DNA of 64,000 nucleotides, from the NCBI GenBank assembly GCA_002319965.1, contig DCJQ01000035.1:1-64000 (forward strand), in the 5' to 3' direction. Position 1 is the stretch's first letter. Every line of letters begins with the position of its first letter. Shown here piece after piece: positions 7,418 to 16,567 of the stretch. A program made the position numbers and the translations under genes. Origin of the DNA: Megasphaera sp. UBA1696 (lineage in GTDB: Bacteria > Bacillota > Negativicutes > Veillonellales > Megasphaeraceae). Under the pieces are notes generated by a model. The model did no database searches, was not told where the DNA came from, and saw only the letters and a list, made by a program, of their open reading frames with translations.

Positions 7418-9022
7418 TTACTTTACCTCCAAAGGTTGATATTTACGAATGATTTCGACAGCTGTTTCCAAACCGTCCAAAAAGGCGCTCATAATGCCGC
7501 CTGCATAGCCGGCTCCTTCACCGACCGGATAGAGTCCGGCTGTATCGAGAGCCATACGGTCGTCCCCGCGGACGATGCGAACGGGGGCACTGGTCCTCGT
7601 TTCGACTCCGGTCATGACGACGTCGTCATCGTCAAAACCGTGAAGACGTCGACCAAAATACGGCAGGGCCTCGGCCAGTGTCGTCGTAACAAAGTCGGGA
7701 AGGACATCGTGCAAATCGGCCCAGGTCACGCCGGGACGATAGGTATGGATGGCGCCCTCAGCCGCCGCACCGGGCCGCTTCAAGAAAGAACCGACGGTCT
7801 GAGCCGGTGCATGGTAGTTGCTCCCGCCGGCTCGGTAAGCCAATTCTTCATAACGGCGCTGAAACTCGATGCCAGCCAAAGGTCCGTCACCCCCCATATC
7901 TTCAGGCGTAACGTTGACCACGACGGCACTGTTGGCAATGCCACTGTCCCGCTTGTAAAGACTCATGCCGTTAGTGACGACCCGCCCTTCTTCTGACGCC
8001 GCTCCGACGACGACGCCGCCGGGACACATGCAGAAAGAGTAGCACGACCGACCGTCGGGACTGTGGTAGACCAAGGCGTAATCGGCCGGTTCCAGGCCAA
8101 GTTCCTCAGCCGGGCAGCCGTATTGATCTCGGTCGATGACCTCCTGCGAGTGTTCAATGCGCACGCCGACGGCAAAGGGTTTCTTTTCCAGGACGACGCC
8201 TCGGTCATGGAGCATGTAATACGTATCGCGGGCACTATGGCCTACGCCCATGACAACGACGCTGGCCGGATAGGTGTCCTTCCCATTGATGGTCACCGAC
8301 TTGACCCGTCCCGCTTCATCGCGGTCAATCGCCGTGACATAGCTCGAAAAGTGGACTTCTCCGCCTTTGGCCTCGATCATATGGCGCAGGTTTTTGACGA
8401 CTCGCCGCAAGACGTCCGTTCCCACATGGGGATTATAGGCATACAGAATTTCTTCCGGCGCGCCGGCATCGACGAAGATCTGTAAAATCTGGCGAAGCAT
8501 GGGATGATTGATGCGTGTCGTCAGTTTGCCGTCAGAAAACGTTCCGGCACCGCCCTCGCCAAACTGGACATTCGATTCGGGTTTAAACGGGCCGCCGCGC
8601 CAAAAGGTTTCCACATCTTTAGCCCGGGTATCCACGTCGCAGCCCCGTTCAAAGACCAGTGGCGCATAACCGTGTTCAGCCAGTGCCAAGGCAGCTGCCA
8701 GTCCCGACGGACCCGTGCCGATGACGATAGGCCGGCTGGCCAACGTTTCGCTGCCGGGGATGATTTCCGGTGCCGTCGTTTCTGCGATTTGGCGAACATC
8801 CTTATGATCGCGGCATCGTTTCCACACTTTCTTTTCATCGACAAACGATACGTCGACGGTAAATACAAAATAGATTCGCGGTTTTCGGCGGGCATCGATG
8901 GCCCGACGGACAATACAGATACCTGAAATGTCGCTGCGGCTGCACCGAAGTTTCTTGGCAATGAGCGCTTCCAATGGCTTTTGCATGGGCACAGCCGTGC
9001 GAATATTCAATACTCTAAGCAC
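7418..9022 (-). CDS. FAD-dependent oxidoreductase (COG2509-like)
   Basis: A 534-residue flavoprotein of the family annotated as uncharacterised FAD-dependent dehydrogenase. After a basic N-terminal region of about 90 residues comes the dinucleotide-binding motif PIVIGTGPSGLAAALALAEHG with FERG at the strand end. A GEGGAGTFSDGKLTTR segment and the C-terminal GEGAGYAGGIMSAFLDGLE complete the FAD site. Substrate unknown. It sits between cdaR (15-base gap) and glmM (no gap), interrupting the usual cdaA-cdaR-glmM triplet, so it is co-transcribed with cell-envelope precursor genes; a functional link is only inferred. Confidence 0.8.
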   Translation of the reverse strand: MLRVLNIRTAVPMQKPLEALIAKKLRCSRSDISGICIVRRAIDARRKPRIYFVFTVDVSFVDEKKVWKRCRDHKDVRQIAETTAPEIIPGSETLASRPIVIGTGPSGLAAALALAEHGYAPLVFERGCDVDTRAKDVETFWRGGPFKPESNVQFGEGGAGTFSDGKLTTRINHPMLRQILQIFVDAGAPEEILYAYNPHVGTDVLRRVVKNLRHMIEAKGGEVHFSSYVTAIDRDEAGRVKSVTINGKDTYPASVVVMGVGHSARDTYYMLHDRGVVLEKKPFAVGVRIEHSQEVIDRDQYGCPAEELGLEPADYALVYHSPDGRSCYSFCMCPGGVVVGAASEEGRVVTNGMSLYKRDSGIANSAVVVNVTPEDMGGDGPLAGIEFQRRYEELAYRAGGSNYHAPAQTVGSFLKRPGAAAEGAIHTYRPGVTWADLHDVLPDFVTTTLAEALPYFGRRLHGFDDDDVVMTGVETRTSAPVRIVRGDDRMALDTAGLYPVGEGAGYAGGIMSAFLDGLETAVEIIRKYQPLEVK

Positions 9023-9037
9023 AAAGTTTCTCCTTTT

Positions 9038-9943
9038 CTACTCACCATTTCGGATATGGAGGACGGCTTCGATCTCATCAGGATACATATTGATGCCGTC
9101 TACCGGCGGGATGATGACCTTCCAAGACTTTTCTTCCTTCATATTTTCAACATTAATATCCGGCAAATCGATGGAACTGATACTGCGCAGGGTATCGGCA
9201 GAGCCCCTGATTTGTATGCTCGTCGGCTGAATCGTCACCGTCTTATTCTCCGTCTGCCCGATTATATTGACGTTTAAGGGGACGCTTTTAGACATGGCAT
9301 CATGGCCAATGGTCACTTTGACATTGCTCTGCCACGGCGTCATTTCAAGTCCCTCAACGGGCGAGCCTTCCGAATCGTATAAGCGGATGGGTGCCATCAA
9401 GGCAAAATCGCTGTTGCGCTGGTTGACCGGCACTTCGATAACGGCCTGGCTGACCTCTTGGATCAGGCGGCGGGCACCACTGACGACGACTTTTTCCGGA
9501 ACGATTTTCAGTTCACTGATAAAGTCTTTTTCATCTAAGTTGCCGACGATATGCGGCGTCAGTTTAAATTCTTTGACCGTATAGACATCGACGGTTATCT
9601 TCGTCGACGTCATGCTTTGTTTTTTCAGCTCCGTCCCGCTCGGTATTTCGACGTGGATCGGCACGTCGACCGTCCCTTCCTGGACGTCGGACAAATCGAT
9701 ATAGGCCTTGATATCCGAAGGACCTACGTTGATAATCGTATTGCGCGGCCCCGAAAGGCGGACATAAACCGTCTTGGGTACATTCGATGTAATATATTGA
9801 GAATTGAGGTTTTCAACAGTAATGGGAACGGTATAGCTCCCTTCACTGAGCGGATTTTGTTCGTTGATGATGACGAACCACAAGACGATAGCCAGGAGAA
9901 AGCAGATGATTTTAAGCTGCCAATTTTTATCAATCTTGTTCAT
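9038..9943 (-). CDS. cdaR: CdaR, YbbR-domain regulator of the diadenylate cyclase
   Basis: A 301-residue membrane-anchored protein with one N-terminal transmembrane helix (about residues 10-26, IICFLLAIVLWFVII) and then extracellular YbbR repeats (SGPRNTIINV, SGARRLIQEV and IRGSADTLRSI are repeat landmarks). In characterised relatives CdaR contacts CdaA and tunes c-di-AMP synthesis. Its start lies 1 base after the cdaA stop, which implies coupling. The three repeats seen fit the family, which carries a variable number. Confidence 0.9.
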   Translation of the reverse strand: MNKIDKNWQLKIICFLLAIVLWFVIINEQNPLSEGSYTVPITVENLNSQYITSNVPKTVYVRLSGPRNTIINVGPSDIKAYIDLSDVQEGTVDVPIHVEIPSGTELKKQSMTSTKITVDVYTVKEFKLTPHIVGNLDEKDFISELKIVPEKVVVSGARRLIQEVSQAVIEVPVNQRNSDFALMAPIRLYDSEGSPVEGLEMTPWQSNVKVTIGHDAMSKSVPLNVNIIGQTENKTVTIQPTSIQIRGSADTLRSISSIDLPDINVENMKEEKSWKVIIPPVDGINMYPDEIEAVLHIRNGE

Positions 9944-9944
9944 G

Positions 9945-10757
9945 CTAGGGCCTCCATTTAAAGATATTCGCCAGGCCCTGAGGTGTCCGGGTCAAAAATG
10001 TCTTGAGGACATTGCGCAGGGCGGTGCCGTCAAGATGGCGATAAATATGGCCGCCGTAAGTATAAGAAATGGATCCCGTTTCTTCACTGACGACGATGAT
10101 GACGGCATCGGTCAGTTCACTGATGCCGATAGCCGCCCGGTGGCGAGTCCCCAGTTCCGTCGACAAGGACCGATCGGCGGTCAGCGGAAGGAGGCAGCCG
10201 GCTGCCATAATGCGGTTTTCCCGAATGATGACAGCTCCGTCGTGAAGAGGCGTATTCGGAATAAAAATATTGCCCAAGAGCTCTTGTGAAACGAGCCCTT
10301 CAATGGCAACCCCGGTGTCAATATAGTCGTTAAGGCCGACTTCGCGTTCAAATACGATAAGAGCCCCGGTGTGCGTCTTTGATAAGGACTCGCTGATAGC
10401 TACGATTTCGTCGATGAGCCGTTCCAGTTCTTCCATACTGATGACCTGGCCGGACCGGAATAAACGGCCCCGCCCGATCTGTTCCAAAGCCCGGCGCAAT
10501 TCGGGCTGGAATACGACGGGAAGGGCAACGAGAATGACCGTCATTCCCTGCTGCAGCATCCAGTTTATGACGTGCAGGTCGAGGACTCTACTGACTAAGG
10601 TAACGACGCCCAGGACCAAGAGCCCCTTAATAAGCGCAACGGCCCGCGTATTGCGGATCAGAATGAATAACTTATAGAGCACAAAGGCGACGAGTAAAAT
10701 ATCCAATATGTCCAGCAATCGAAAACTGCTGATGAAACCTTGAAAAGGTAAGTACAT
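9945..10757 (-). CDS. cdaA: membrane diadenylate cyclase CdaA
   Basis: Makes cyclic di-AMP from two ATP; the messenger controls potassium and osmolyte balance and wall synthesis. 270 residues: about three N-terminal membrane helices, then a DAC domain with the hallmark DGA (NTPLHDGAVII) and RHR (LGTRHRAAIGISE) motifs. It is first in the run cdaA-cdaR-FAD gene-glmM-glmS. The start ATG at 10757 has GGAG upstream. Confidence 0.95.
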   Translation of the reverse strand: MYLPFQGFISSFRLLDILDILLVAFVLYKLFILIRNTRAVALIKGLLVLGVVTLVSRVLDLHVINWMLQQGMTVILVALPVVFQPELRRALEQIGRGRLFRSGQVISMEELERLIDEIVAISESLSKTHTGALIVFEREVGLNDYIDTGVAIEGLVSQELLGNIFIPNTPLHDGAVIIRENRIMAAGCLLPLTADRSLSTELGTRHRAAIGISELTDAVIIVVSEETGSISYTYGGHIYRHLDGTALRNVLKTFLTRTPQGLANIFKWRP

Positions 10758-10834
10758 AGGGCTTCACTCCAGGCTGTATATAAGACAATAAAAATAAAAT
10801 AGGTACTTTTATTTTACAATATTTTAGGCATAAA

Positions 10835-10866
10835 AAAAAGGGCTGTCCGTAAACGCCCTCTTGACA
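10835..10866 (-). terminator. terminator after the Rrf2 gene
   Basis: Stem GGCTGTC and GACAGCC around GGGCGTTTACG-containing bases, followed on the minus strand by CTTTTTTTT. A second, smaller hairpin (GGGCCGTCC...GGACGGC) lies between it and the stop codon. Confidence 0.85.
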
Positions 10867-10915
10867 GCCAAATCTGAGCCGTCCTTATCGGGGACGGCCC
10901 TTCATGAGCTGAATC

Positions 10916-11398
10916 TTATACTCTTTCTTCACCGGGAACAGCAACGGCCTGTTCTTTTGTCTGGCCTTGGTGTACCAGGCGGAATTCTTCTTCCTGCTTG
11001 GCCAGCATTTCAAAGTCAATGGACTTCAGTCTGGCCGCCAAATCACGTTGAATATCGGCAAAGGCAGCATAAATGGAACACATATTGCTGCAGCCGCGGC
11101 TGCACGAGTCCATGTCATTGAGGCAGCGCTGCAATTCTGTCTGCCCTTCAACGGCTTCGATGACATCAAATAAAGTGATTTCCTTGGGAGCTCGCTGCAA
11201 GGCAAATCCGCCTTCTACACCGCGATAGGATTTCATGATGCCGGCCTTGGTAAGGCTGCGCATGATTTTCAACAAAAAACGTTCTGGTATATTCTGTTTT
11301 TCAGCCAGCGCTGCGCCGGTAATTTTCGTGCCTTCCGGGAGCCCTGCCAGATAAAGGACCATACGAAATGCATAGTCCGTAGCTTGATTCAATCTCAT
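10916..11398 (-). CDS. Rrf2-family transcriptional regulator, probably iron-sulfur sensing
   Basis: A 160-residue winged-helix regulator. The DNA-binding part is typical (MRLNQATDYAFRMVLYLA, then IPERFLLKIMRSLTKAGIMKSYRGVEGGFAL). Cys92, Cys99, Cys103 and Cys107 form a cluster like the ligand loops of IscR/NsrR-type members, so an Fe-S cofactor is likely. It stands alone, with its own terminator and a TATAAT upstream of the start, so the regulon cannot be read from context. A cysteine-metabolism (CymR-type) role is less likely because CymR lacks these cysteines. Confidence 0.85.
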   Translation of the reverse strand: MRLNQATDYAFRMVLYLAGLPEGTKITGAALAEKQNIPERFLLKIMRSLTKAGIMKSYRGVEGGFALQRAPKEITLFDVIEAVEGQTELQRCLNDMDSCSRGCSNMCSIYAAFADIQRDLAARLKSIDFEMLAKQEEEFRLVHQGQTKEQAVAVPGEERV

Positions 11399-11543
11399 AA
11401 TGCTACCCCCTTACATCTTTCACCCTTATTATACAATAAAAGACAAAAAAAGTATAGTTTTGGTTTTCATATTCATCATTCCCGCAGCATATTTGCGGCT
11501 CAAAATACCGGCCCCCACTTCACGCCTCACCTTAGAGAAGGAA

Positions 11544-11609
11544 AAAAACTCTCTCTGAGACAGGACAAGATTTTATGATGTCCCTTGCCTGCCGAAGAGA
11601 GAGTTTTCC
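11544..11609 (-). terminator. terminator after the phosphate transporter gene
   Basis: Long hairpin with outer arms AAAACTCTCTCT and AGAGAGAGTTTT (11546-11557 and 11596-11607) followed on the minus strand by more T. The loop is large (about 38 bases) and carries extra complementary segments (TTGTCC against GGACA), so the structure is more complex than a simple terminator. Confidence 0.7.
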
Positions 11610-11649
11610 ATATACTATCGCATCCTTTCGGCCAGCCTTCGCCGGTCTC

Positions 11650-12639
11650 TCAAAGGAGCTGAATGATTTTAAAGATAATTGCTGACATGGCCGCACTGAT
11701 AGGAATGGTGACGACCCAGGCGATGAGCATACTGCGTGCTACGCCCCAATGAACGGCACGAACTCGTTCGGCCGAGCCGATCCCCATGATGGAACCGGAG
11801 ACGACATGAGTCGTACTGACCGGAAGATGGAGAAACGTTGCCGTAAAGATGACAATCGACGAATTAAGGTCGGCGGCAAAGCCGTTGATCGATTCCATTT
11901 TAAAAATTTTGGTCCCCATCGTCGAGATGATGCGCCAGCCGCCGGCTGACGTACCGAGCGCCATGGACGTCGCACAGGCAATCTTGACCCATACCGGAAT
12001 TTCCATCGTATCGATATAACCGCCGGACAAAAGGGCCAAGGCGATGATCCCCATGGCTTTCTGCGCATCGTTCGAACCATGAGAAAAAGCCATTAAACTG
12101 GCCGACAAAAGCTGCATCTTTCGGAATTGACGATTCAAGGCCAAGGGCGAATAGCGGCGAACGACCCACAACAGGCCGATCATGACGAAATACCCCGTAG
12201 CCAAGGCCACGACAGGCGATAAAATCAAGGATAAAATAATTTTTCCAATGCCGCCCGTATCGAGGGCTGCCGGGCCGACACTGATACAGACAGCGCCGAT
12301 GACGCCGCCGATCAGAGAATGGGACGAACTGCTCGGTATGCGGTAATACCAAGTAAGGACATTCCAGATAATCGAACCGATAAGGGCAGCTACAATGACG
12401 TCCAAACTGATTTCAGACGGACTCAAAACCAGATCGCCGCCAATGGTCTTGGCGACGCCGGTACTGATCATAGCACCGGCAAAATTGAGGCAGGCAGCCA
12501 TCATGATGGCATGGCGCGGGGAAATAGCCCGCGTCGATACGCTGGTAGCGATGGCGTTTGCCGTATCGTGAAACCCATTAATATAATCAAACAAAACGGC
12601 CAATAGTACGATGGCCCAAATTAACCAATGCTCAGGCAT
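11650..12639 (-). CDS. pit: Pit-family inorganic phosphate transporter
   Basis: A 329-residue multi-helix membrane protein of the low-affinity PiT family (proton- or sodium-coupled phosphate uptake). The duplicated family signatures are both visible: FDYINGFHDTANAIA near the N-terminus and FSHGSNDAQKAMG in the middle. Another landmark is PVSTTHVVSGSIMG near the C-terminus. It overlaps the DUF47 gene by 8 bases, the standard pairing for this family. Confidence 0.93.
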   Translation of the reverse strand: MPEHWLIWAIVLLAVLFDYINGFHDTANAIATSVSTRAISPRHAIMMAACLNFAGAMISTGVAKTIGGDLVLSPSEISLDVIVAALIGSIIWNVLTWYYRIPSSSSHSLIGGVIGAVCISVGPAALDTGGIGKIILSLILSPVVALATGYFVMIGLLWVVRRYSPLALNRQFRKMQLLSASLMAFSHGSNDAQKAMGIIALALLSGGYIDTMEIPVWVKIACATSMALGTSAGGWRIISTMGTKIFKMESINGFAADLNSSIVIFTATFLHLPVSTTHVVSGSIMGIGSAERVRAVHWGVARSMLIAWVVTIPISAAMSAIIFKIIQLL

Positions 12640-13261
12640 ATTTCAATACGACCCTTCTGAAGGTAACGACAAGATCTTCGCACTCATCGGTTACGTCTTC
12701 AACAGATTGAAGAATTTCTTTCCACTTGATAATTTCGACAGGATCCTTGCAGTTTTTAAACAGGCTGGCCATTTCTGCATGATAGAGATCATCGCATTCT
12801 TGTTCCAGTTTCAAGACCTTCTTGCTCCTGGCTTCGACCTTCAAATAATTTTTCTTGAGGTCCTTCATATACCCGATAGATTTGCGAATTTCCTTCATAG
12901 CCTTGGCCGCAATCGTCGCCATTTCCTTGGCGCCGTCCGTCGCTTCTCCGACCTGGTACATGCACATCTTATCCATAATTTCACTGATGTTATCGACCGT
13001 CGCATCGAGCTGGTCGATCATCTGCTGGATATCCTCCCGATCCATGGGGGTAATGAAGGTCTTTTGCAGCCGCTTCATCGTCTCCATAACCAACGCATCA
13101 GCCTGATCAGCCAAGGCGTCAATTTTTTCCAATGCCGTTTCTTTCGATACCTCACCATTAATGGCCTGGCTCAAAATTTCAGCCGCCTCATGGCCGAGTG
13201 CCGCATGTTGGTCCAACAGCAAAAAAAACTTTTCTTCCTTGGGCTTTAAGTGGAATGCCAT
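12632..13261 (-). CDS. DUF47 / PhoU-like accessory protein of the Pit transporter
   Basis: A 209-residue all-helical cytoplasmic protein of the DUF47 (TIGR00153-like) family, structurally related to PhoU and nearly always encoded with Pit, where it is thought to gate transport. The start is put at the ATG giving MAFHLKPKEEKFF, with AAGGAG 10 bases upstream; the ATG two codons earlier is too close to that site. The gene is first of a two-gene operon with pit (8-base overlap). Confidence 0.88.
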   Translation of the reverse strand: MAFHLKPKEEKFFLLLDQHAALGHEAAEILSQAINGEVSKETALEKIDALADQADALVMETMKRLQKTFITPMDREDIQQMIDQLDATVDNISEIMDKMCMYQVGEATDGAKEMATIAAKAMKEIRKSIGYMKDLKKNYLKVEARSKKVLKLEQECDDLYHAEMASLFKNCKDPVEIIKWKEILQSVEDVTDECEDLVVTFRRVVLKYA

Positions 13262-13450
13262 AATCATCGATCTCCTTATCGAATAGATAAAAACAAGCCT
13301 TCTCAAAATTAACGAGATTTTTTCATGACCTTTACAAGGCTTTACAATAAATTATATCATATGGCCTGCCTTTATTCTACAAAAGGAGTCCTTTTTCTGA
13401 CTGAGGCAAGTGCAATCTATGCATTATAAAGATGCTGTCACGATGCAAAA

Positions 13451-13476
13451 GGACAAAGTTAAATTACTTTAAATTG
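13451..13476. promoter_or_regulatory. putative MtlR operator, copy 1 (mtlR promoter)
   Basis: A 26-base sequence with an AAAGT-6 bases-ACTTT inverted repeat at its centre. It recurs with one mismatch at 16542-16567 in front of mtlA. Both copies overlap the -35 box by 2-3 bases, the classic place for an activator. Confidence 0.7.
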
Positions 13477-13502
13477 CCCCTATAATGGCTGTGAGCTATA
13501 CT
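13474..13502 (+). promoter_or_regulatory. promoter of mtlR
   Basis: TTGCCC (13474-13479), 17 bases, TATACT (13497-13502). The -35 is weak, as expected for an activator-dependent promoter, and overlaps the operator copy. Confidence 0.65.
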
Positions 13503-13548
13503 ATAATAAAGTATATTGAGAAACCACGAACCCATAGGAGGTGAGCAC

Positions 13549-15654
13549 ATGGATTTTACACCTCGCATGCAAGAGATTCTGCGACGCTTATTAAAAGAGG
13601 ACGGCTATCTCTCCGAACAGGCCTTGGCCGATGATCTCGGCATCAGCAAACGAACGGTCCAGCGCGAACTGGAAGGAACCGAAAGAGCGCTGTCATCATA
13701 TAACCTGAAACTGGTCCGCCAAAAGCGGGCCGGCATTCGTTTAGACGGATCAGACCTCGATAAGAAAAATCTGTCTGATGCCCTGGCCGATACGGCCGCC
13801 ATGGACTTCAGCGATAAAGATACGCGGCGCCAGCATCTGCTCTTTGAGCTTTTGCGCGACCGAACGCCGAAAAAACTGCTCTATTACAGCACCTTACTCG
13901 GTGTCAGTGAAGCGACGGCGGCTTCCGATTTAGAGTCCTTATCCCCTTGGCTTGAGAAAAATAATTTAAAGGTCCTGAAAAAACAGGGCTACGGCGTCTT
14001 ACTGACCGGTACGGAGAAAGATTACCGCGAAGCCATGCATCGATTCATCAGTGAAACGACGAGTGCCGACGCCTTTAAGGACCTGCAGCACGCAGACGAA
14101 GCGCTGTCCAGGGCTTTGGCCAATATCACCGACAAGGGCGTTTACCAGCTGCTCAATACCCATACGATTCAGCGCGTCTATGACGTACTCAAAAAGCTGG
14201 ATGAAAAAAAGATCAGCCAGTTTACGGACACGGCTAAAATCGGACTGATCATTCACATCGCAATCGCCGTCGAACGCATTGCCAAGGGCCAGCCTGACGA
14301 AACGGACGAAGAGGTTGTCCCCATTCTTGAGGACAGCGAAGACGCCGCCCTGGCACGACGGATTGTCGCCGCCATGGAAGCGGAATTTCAGATTACGATG
14401 CCGCCCATTGAAGCCTCGTATCTCCTGCTTCACATCAAGGGCGCGAAAATCCGGTATCAAGACAGCGATTTTTGGGATCTTCCCAGCACCGTCGATGAAT
14501 CAGAACTCTTCCGCGTCATCGACGACATGATTGAAGCCTTCGATGCCCGTTTAGCTTATGACCTTCGCTGTGACGACGAGTTTCTTCAAGGCCTCTTCGT
14601 CCACTTACAGCCTACCATCATCCGACTTCAGCACCATTTAAATATCATCAATCCCCTCCTCGACGACATCAAGGAGGAATATGCCGACGTCTTTCGAAAA
14701 GCAAAGCGGGCAGCGAATGTCTTGTCCCTGGCCCTCGATACACCCGTATCGGACGACGAAGTCGGCTATCTGACGATTCACTTCGGCGCTGCCTTAGAAC
14801 GAATCAAGGGAAATAAAGCCTTTACACGCAGCGTTTCCATCGGCATCGTCTGCGCCAGCGGCTTCGGCATTGCCCGACTGATGATGACCCGCCTTCAAAA
14901 CAAGCTGCCTAAAAACGTACAGCTTCAGGCTTACGGAAGTAATTCCGTAACCGAAGAAGTCCTAAAAGAGACGGATTTCTTCGTTTCCAGCCTGCCCTTA
15001 TCCCTTCCCGGTGCCGACGTTCTCTTCGTCTCCCCCCTCATTTCGCCGGCCGAACTTCATCGTATTACCGGCAAAATCGAAGAGTACGCTCATGTTCCCA
15101 AGAAACGACATTTCGTCGATAAATCAGAAGAAGATGATTTCGTAACGGTCTTGGACAGAACACAGATCCTGTCGAAAGAAATCGCCGATATCCTTCGGGC
15201 CTATCGCCAATATACACTGCCGGCAGCCGTTACCTTCGCCGAAGCCGTCCACATCCTGTCAACGAAAGCCGTAGAAACGGAAGAACAGTCGGCCCAACTG
15301 TTTGATGCCATCATCAACCGGGAACGACTGAACAGCCAGATTTTCCCGGAACAGGACTTCGCCCTGCTCCACTGCCGAACGACGGCGGTAAAACAAGCTC
15401 TATTCTATACGGCCGTTCCCGATCAAACCACTTTTACGGACCCTTACTTCCACGGTATCTCGACGATTCTGCTTTTAATCATGCCACAGGACAAACAGAG
15501 CCGCATTCACACCGACGTCCTCGGCTCTATCAGCAGCGCTCTGGTCAGTGACGCTGCCTTTTCCCAGGCCATTTACGGCCATGACGAAGAAAAAATCCGC
15601 CACCATCTGCAGCGGATTTTAAAAGCCTATTTTGCCCAGGCCCTGGGATTATAA
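13549..15654 (+). CDS. mtlR: PRD-type transcriptional activator of the mannitol PTS genes
   Basis: A 701-residue regulator of the MtlR/LicR class, controlled by PTS phosphorylation. Order: HTH (residues about 5-60, LADDLGISKRTVQREL), second HTH-like domain (about 95-165), two PRD domains (about 190-410, with histidines in ILLH-type and YLTIHFGAALERI segments), an EIIB-like domain (about 420-505, IGIVCASGFGIARL) and an EIIA-like domain (about 560-700, ALLHCRTTAVK). The start at AGGAGGTGAGCAC-ATG is preferred over the upstream ATG at 13516. It precedes mtlA/mtlF and shares an operator with them. The EIIB Cys is shifted relative to a true EIIB, so regulation may differ from B. subtilis. Confidence 0.9.
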   Translation: MDFTPRMQEILRRLLKEDGYLSEQALADDLGISKRTVQRELEGTERALSSYNLKLVRQKRAGIRLDGSDLDKKNLSDALADTAAMDFSDKDTRRQHLLFELLRDRTPKKLLYYSTLLGVSEATAASDLESLSPWLEKNNLKVLKKQGYGVLLTGTEKDYREAMHRFISETTSADAFKDLQHADEALSRALANITDKGVYQLLNTHTIQRVYDVLKKLDEKKISQFTDTAKIGLIIHIAIAVERIAKGQPDETDEEVVPILEDSEDAALARRIVAAMEAEFQITMPPIEASYLLLHIKGAKIRYQDSDFWDLPSTVDESELFRVIDDMIEAFDARLAYDLRCDDEFLQGLFVHLQPTIIRLQHHLNIINPLLDDIKEEYADVFRKAKRAANVLSLALDTPVSDDEVGYLTIHFGAALERIKGNKAFTRSVSIGIVCASGFGIARLMMTRLQNKLPKNVQLQAYGSNSVTEEVLKETDFFVSSLPLSLPGADVLFVSPLISPAELHRITGKIEEYAHVPKKRHFVDKSEEDDFVTVLDRTQILSKEIADILRAYRQYTLPAAVTFAEAVHILSTKAVETEEQSAQLFDAIINRERLNSQIFPEQDFALLHCRTTAVKQALFYTAVPDQTTFTDPYFHGISTILLLIMPQDKQSRIHTDVLGSISSALVSDAAFSQAIYGHDEEKIRHHLQRILKAYFAQALGL

Positions 15655-16428
15655 ATAAATATATTGCCTCAGTTTTTTTATATAAGAGCGGCCCACCGGA
15701 ATCGGTTCCCGTTCCTGCCCGTTCAGGATCAAGACGTATTGATGATTGAACCAAGGCTCGATTTGCCGAACCTCATCGATATTGACGATGTAATTGCGGT
15801 GACAGCGAAAAAACACCGCTGCCGGCAGGCGCTGCTCAAACTGAATCAGGCTGAAATGAGTGGGATACGTTTTCCCTTCCAGAGTCACTAAAAAAGTCCT
15901 GCGCTTTTCGGCATAAATCAAGCGAATATCGTCACAGGCAATGAGCTTAATCTTCTCGCCCTCATCGACGGAAAACCGCCGAGTCGGCAGAGAAATCGAC
16001 CCGTCCTCAACAGACGTATCCGCCAAAGAATCTTCTCTCGGAGAAGGTTCTTTTTTTATGTGCAGAGCTTTGAATTTTCGGACGGCCTGGGCCACTTCCC
16101 CTTCAGTTACAGGCTTTACTAAATAGTCCAGGGCCGTCAGCCGTAGCGTATGGGACACGAAATCGCGCTCACCGGTGACGAAGACGATATCCGGGTTGAT
16201 CCCTTCTTTTTTCTGAATTCCCTCGGCAATGGCAAGGCCGTTCATGCGCGGCATTTCAATCGTCAGAAAGACGAGATCCGGTTTGTATTGTGCAAGACAG
16301 GCTTCAGCCTGTTCCCCTTCATAGCAAATAGCGGCGACGGTCATGTCCGGATCCACTGCCAGCAGGCATTTTTTTAATTGCGCCGCCATGAGCGGCTCGT
16401 GATCAATGATTACGACGGAAAAAGCCAT
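15649..16428 (-). CDS. LytTR-family DNA-binding regulator with degenerate receiver
   Basis: A 259-residue protein with an N-terminal receiver-like domain (1-115) and a C-terminal LytTR DNA-binding domain (about 150-255, FFRCHRNYIVNIDEV). The usual phosphoacceptor Asp is Thr56 (VFLTIEMPRMNG) and one of the two acidic pocket residues is His10 (IIDHEP), so classical phosphorylation is unlikely; the conserved Lys of LVKP is kept. No histidine kinase lies next to it. It is convergent with mtlR and the 3' ends overlap by 6 bases. An extended -10 (TGGTATAAT) lies upstream. Target unknown. Confidence 0.85.
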   Translation of the reverse strand: MAFSVVIIDHEPLMAAQLKKCLLAVDPDMTVAAICYEGEQAEACLAQYKPDLVFLTIEMPRMNGLAIAEGIQKKEGINPDIVFVTGERDFVSHTLRLTALDYLVKPVTEGEVAQAVRKFKALHIKKEPSPREDSLADTSVEDGSISLPTRRFSVDEGEKIKLIACDDIRLIYAEKRRTFLVTLEGKTYPTHFSLIQFEQRLPAAVFFRCHRNYIVNIDEVRQIEPWFNHQYVLILNGQEREPIPVGRSYIKKLRQYIYL

Positions 16429-16541
16429 TGTCTCATCTCCTCCCCTTCATTTTTTCTTATTATACCACCAATCGAATAGGGCGGCAGCTGCGGCTTACGC
16501 CAGGCCGGCACTGATTCCTTCATAGTTGTCGCGTTAAATGT

Positions 16542-16567
16542 GGACAAAGTTAAATTACTTTTAATTG
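16542..16567. promoter_or_regulatory. putative MtlR operator, copy 2 (mtlA promoter)
   Basis: Matches 25 of 26 bases of the mtlR promoter copy, with the same AAAGT-6-ACTTT inverted repeat, and the same position: its last bases form the start of the -35 box. The spacing to the -35 and -10 boxes is the same in both copies. Confidence 0.75.

Noticed and set aside
8063..8926. Long opposite-strand open frames inside glmM, the FAD gene, carB and others
   Set aside because: They run antisense through strongly conserved genes, have no ribosome sites or family matches, and are products of codon bias.
13451..13502. The repeated 26-base element as a mobile repeat or IS end
   Set aside because: It occurs only at the two mtl promoters in this window, at an identical place to the -35 box, so an operator is the simpler reading.
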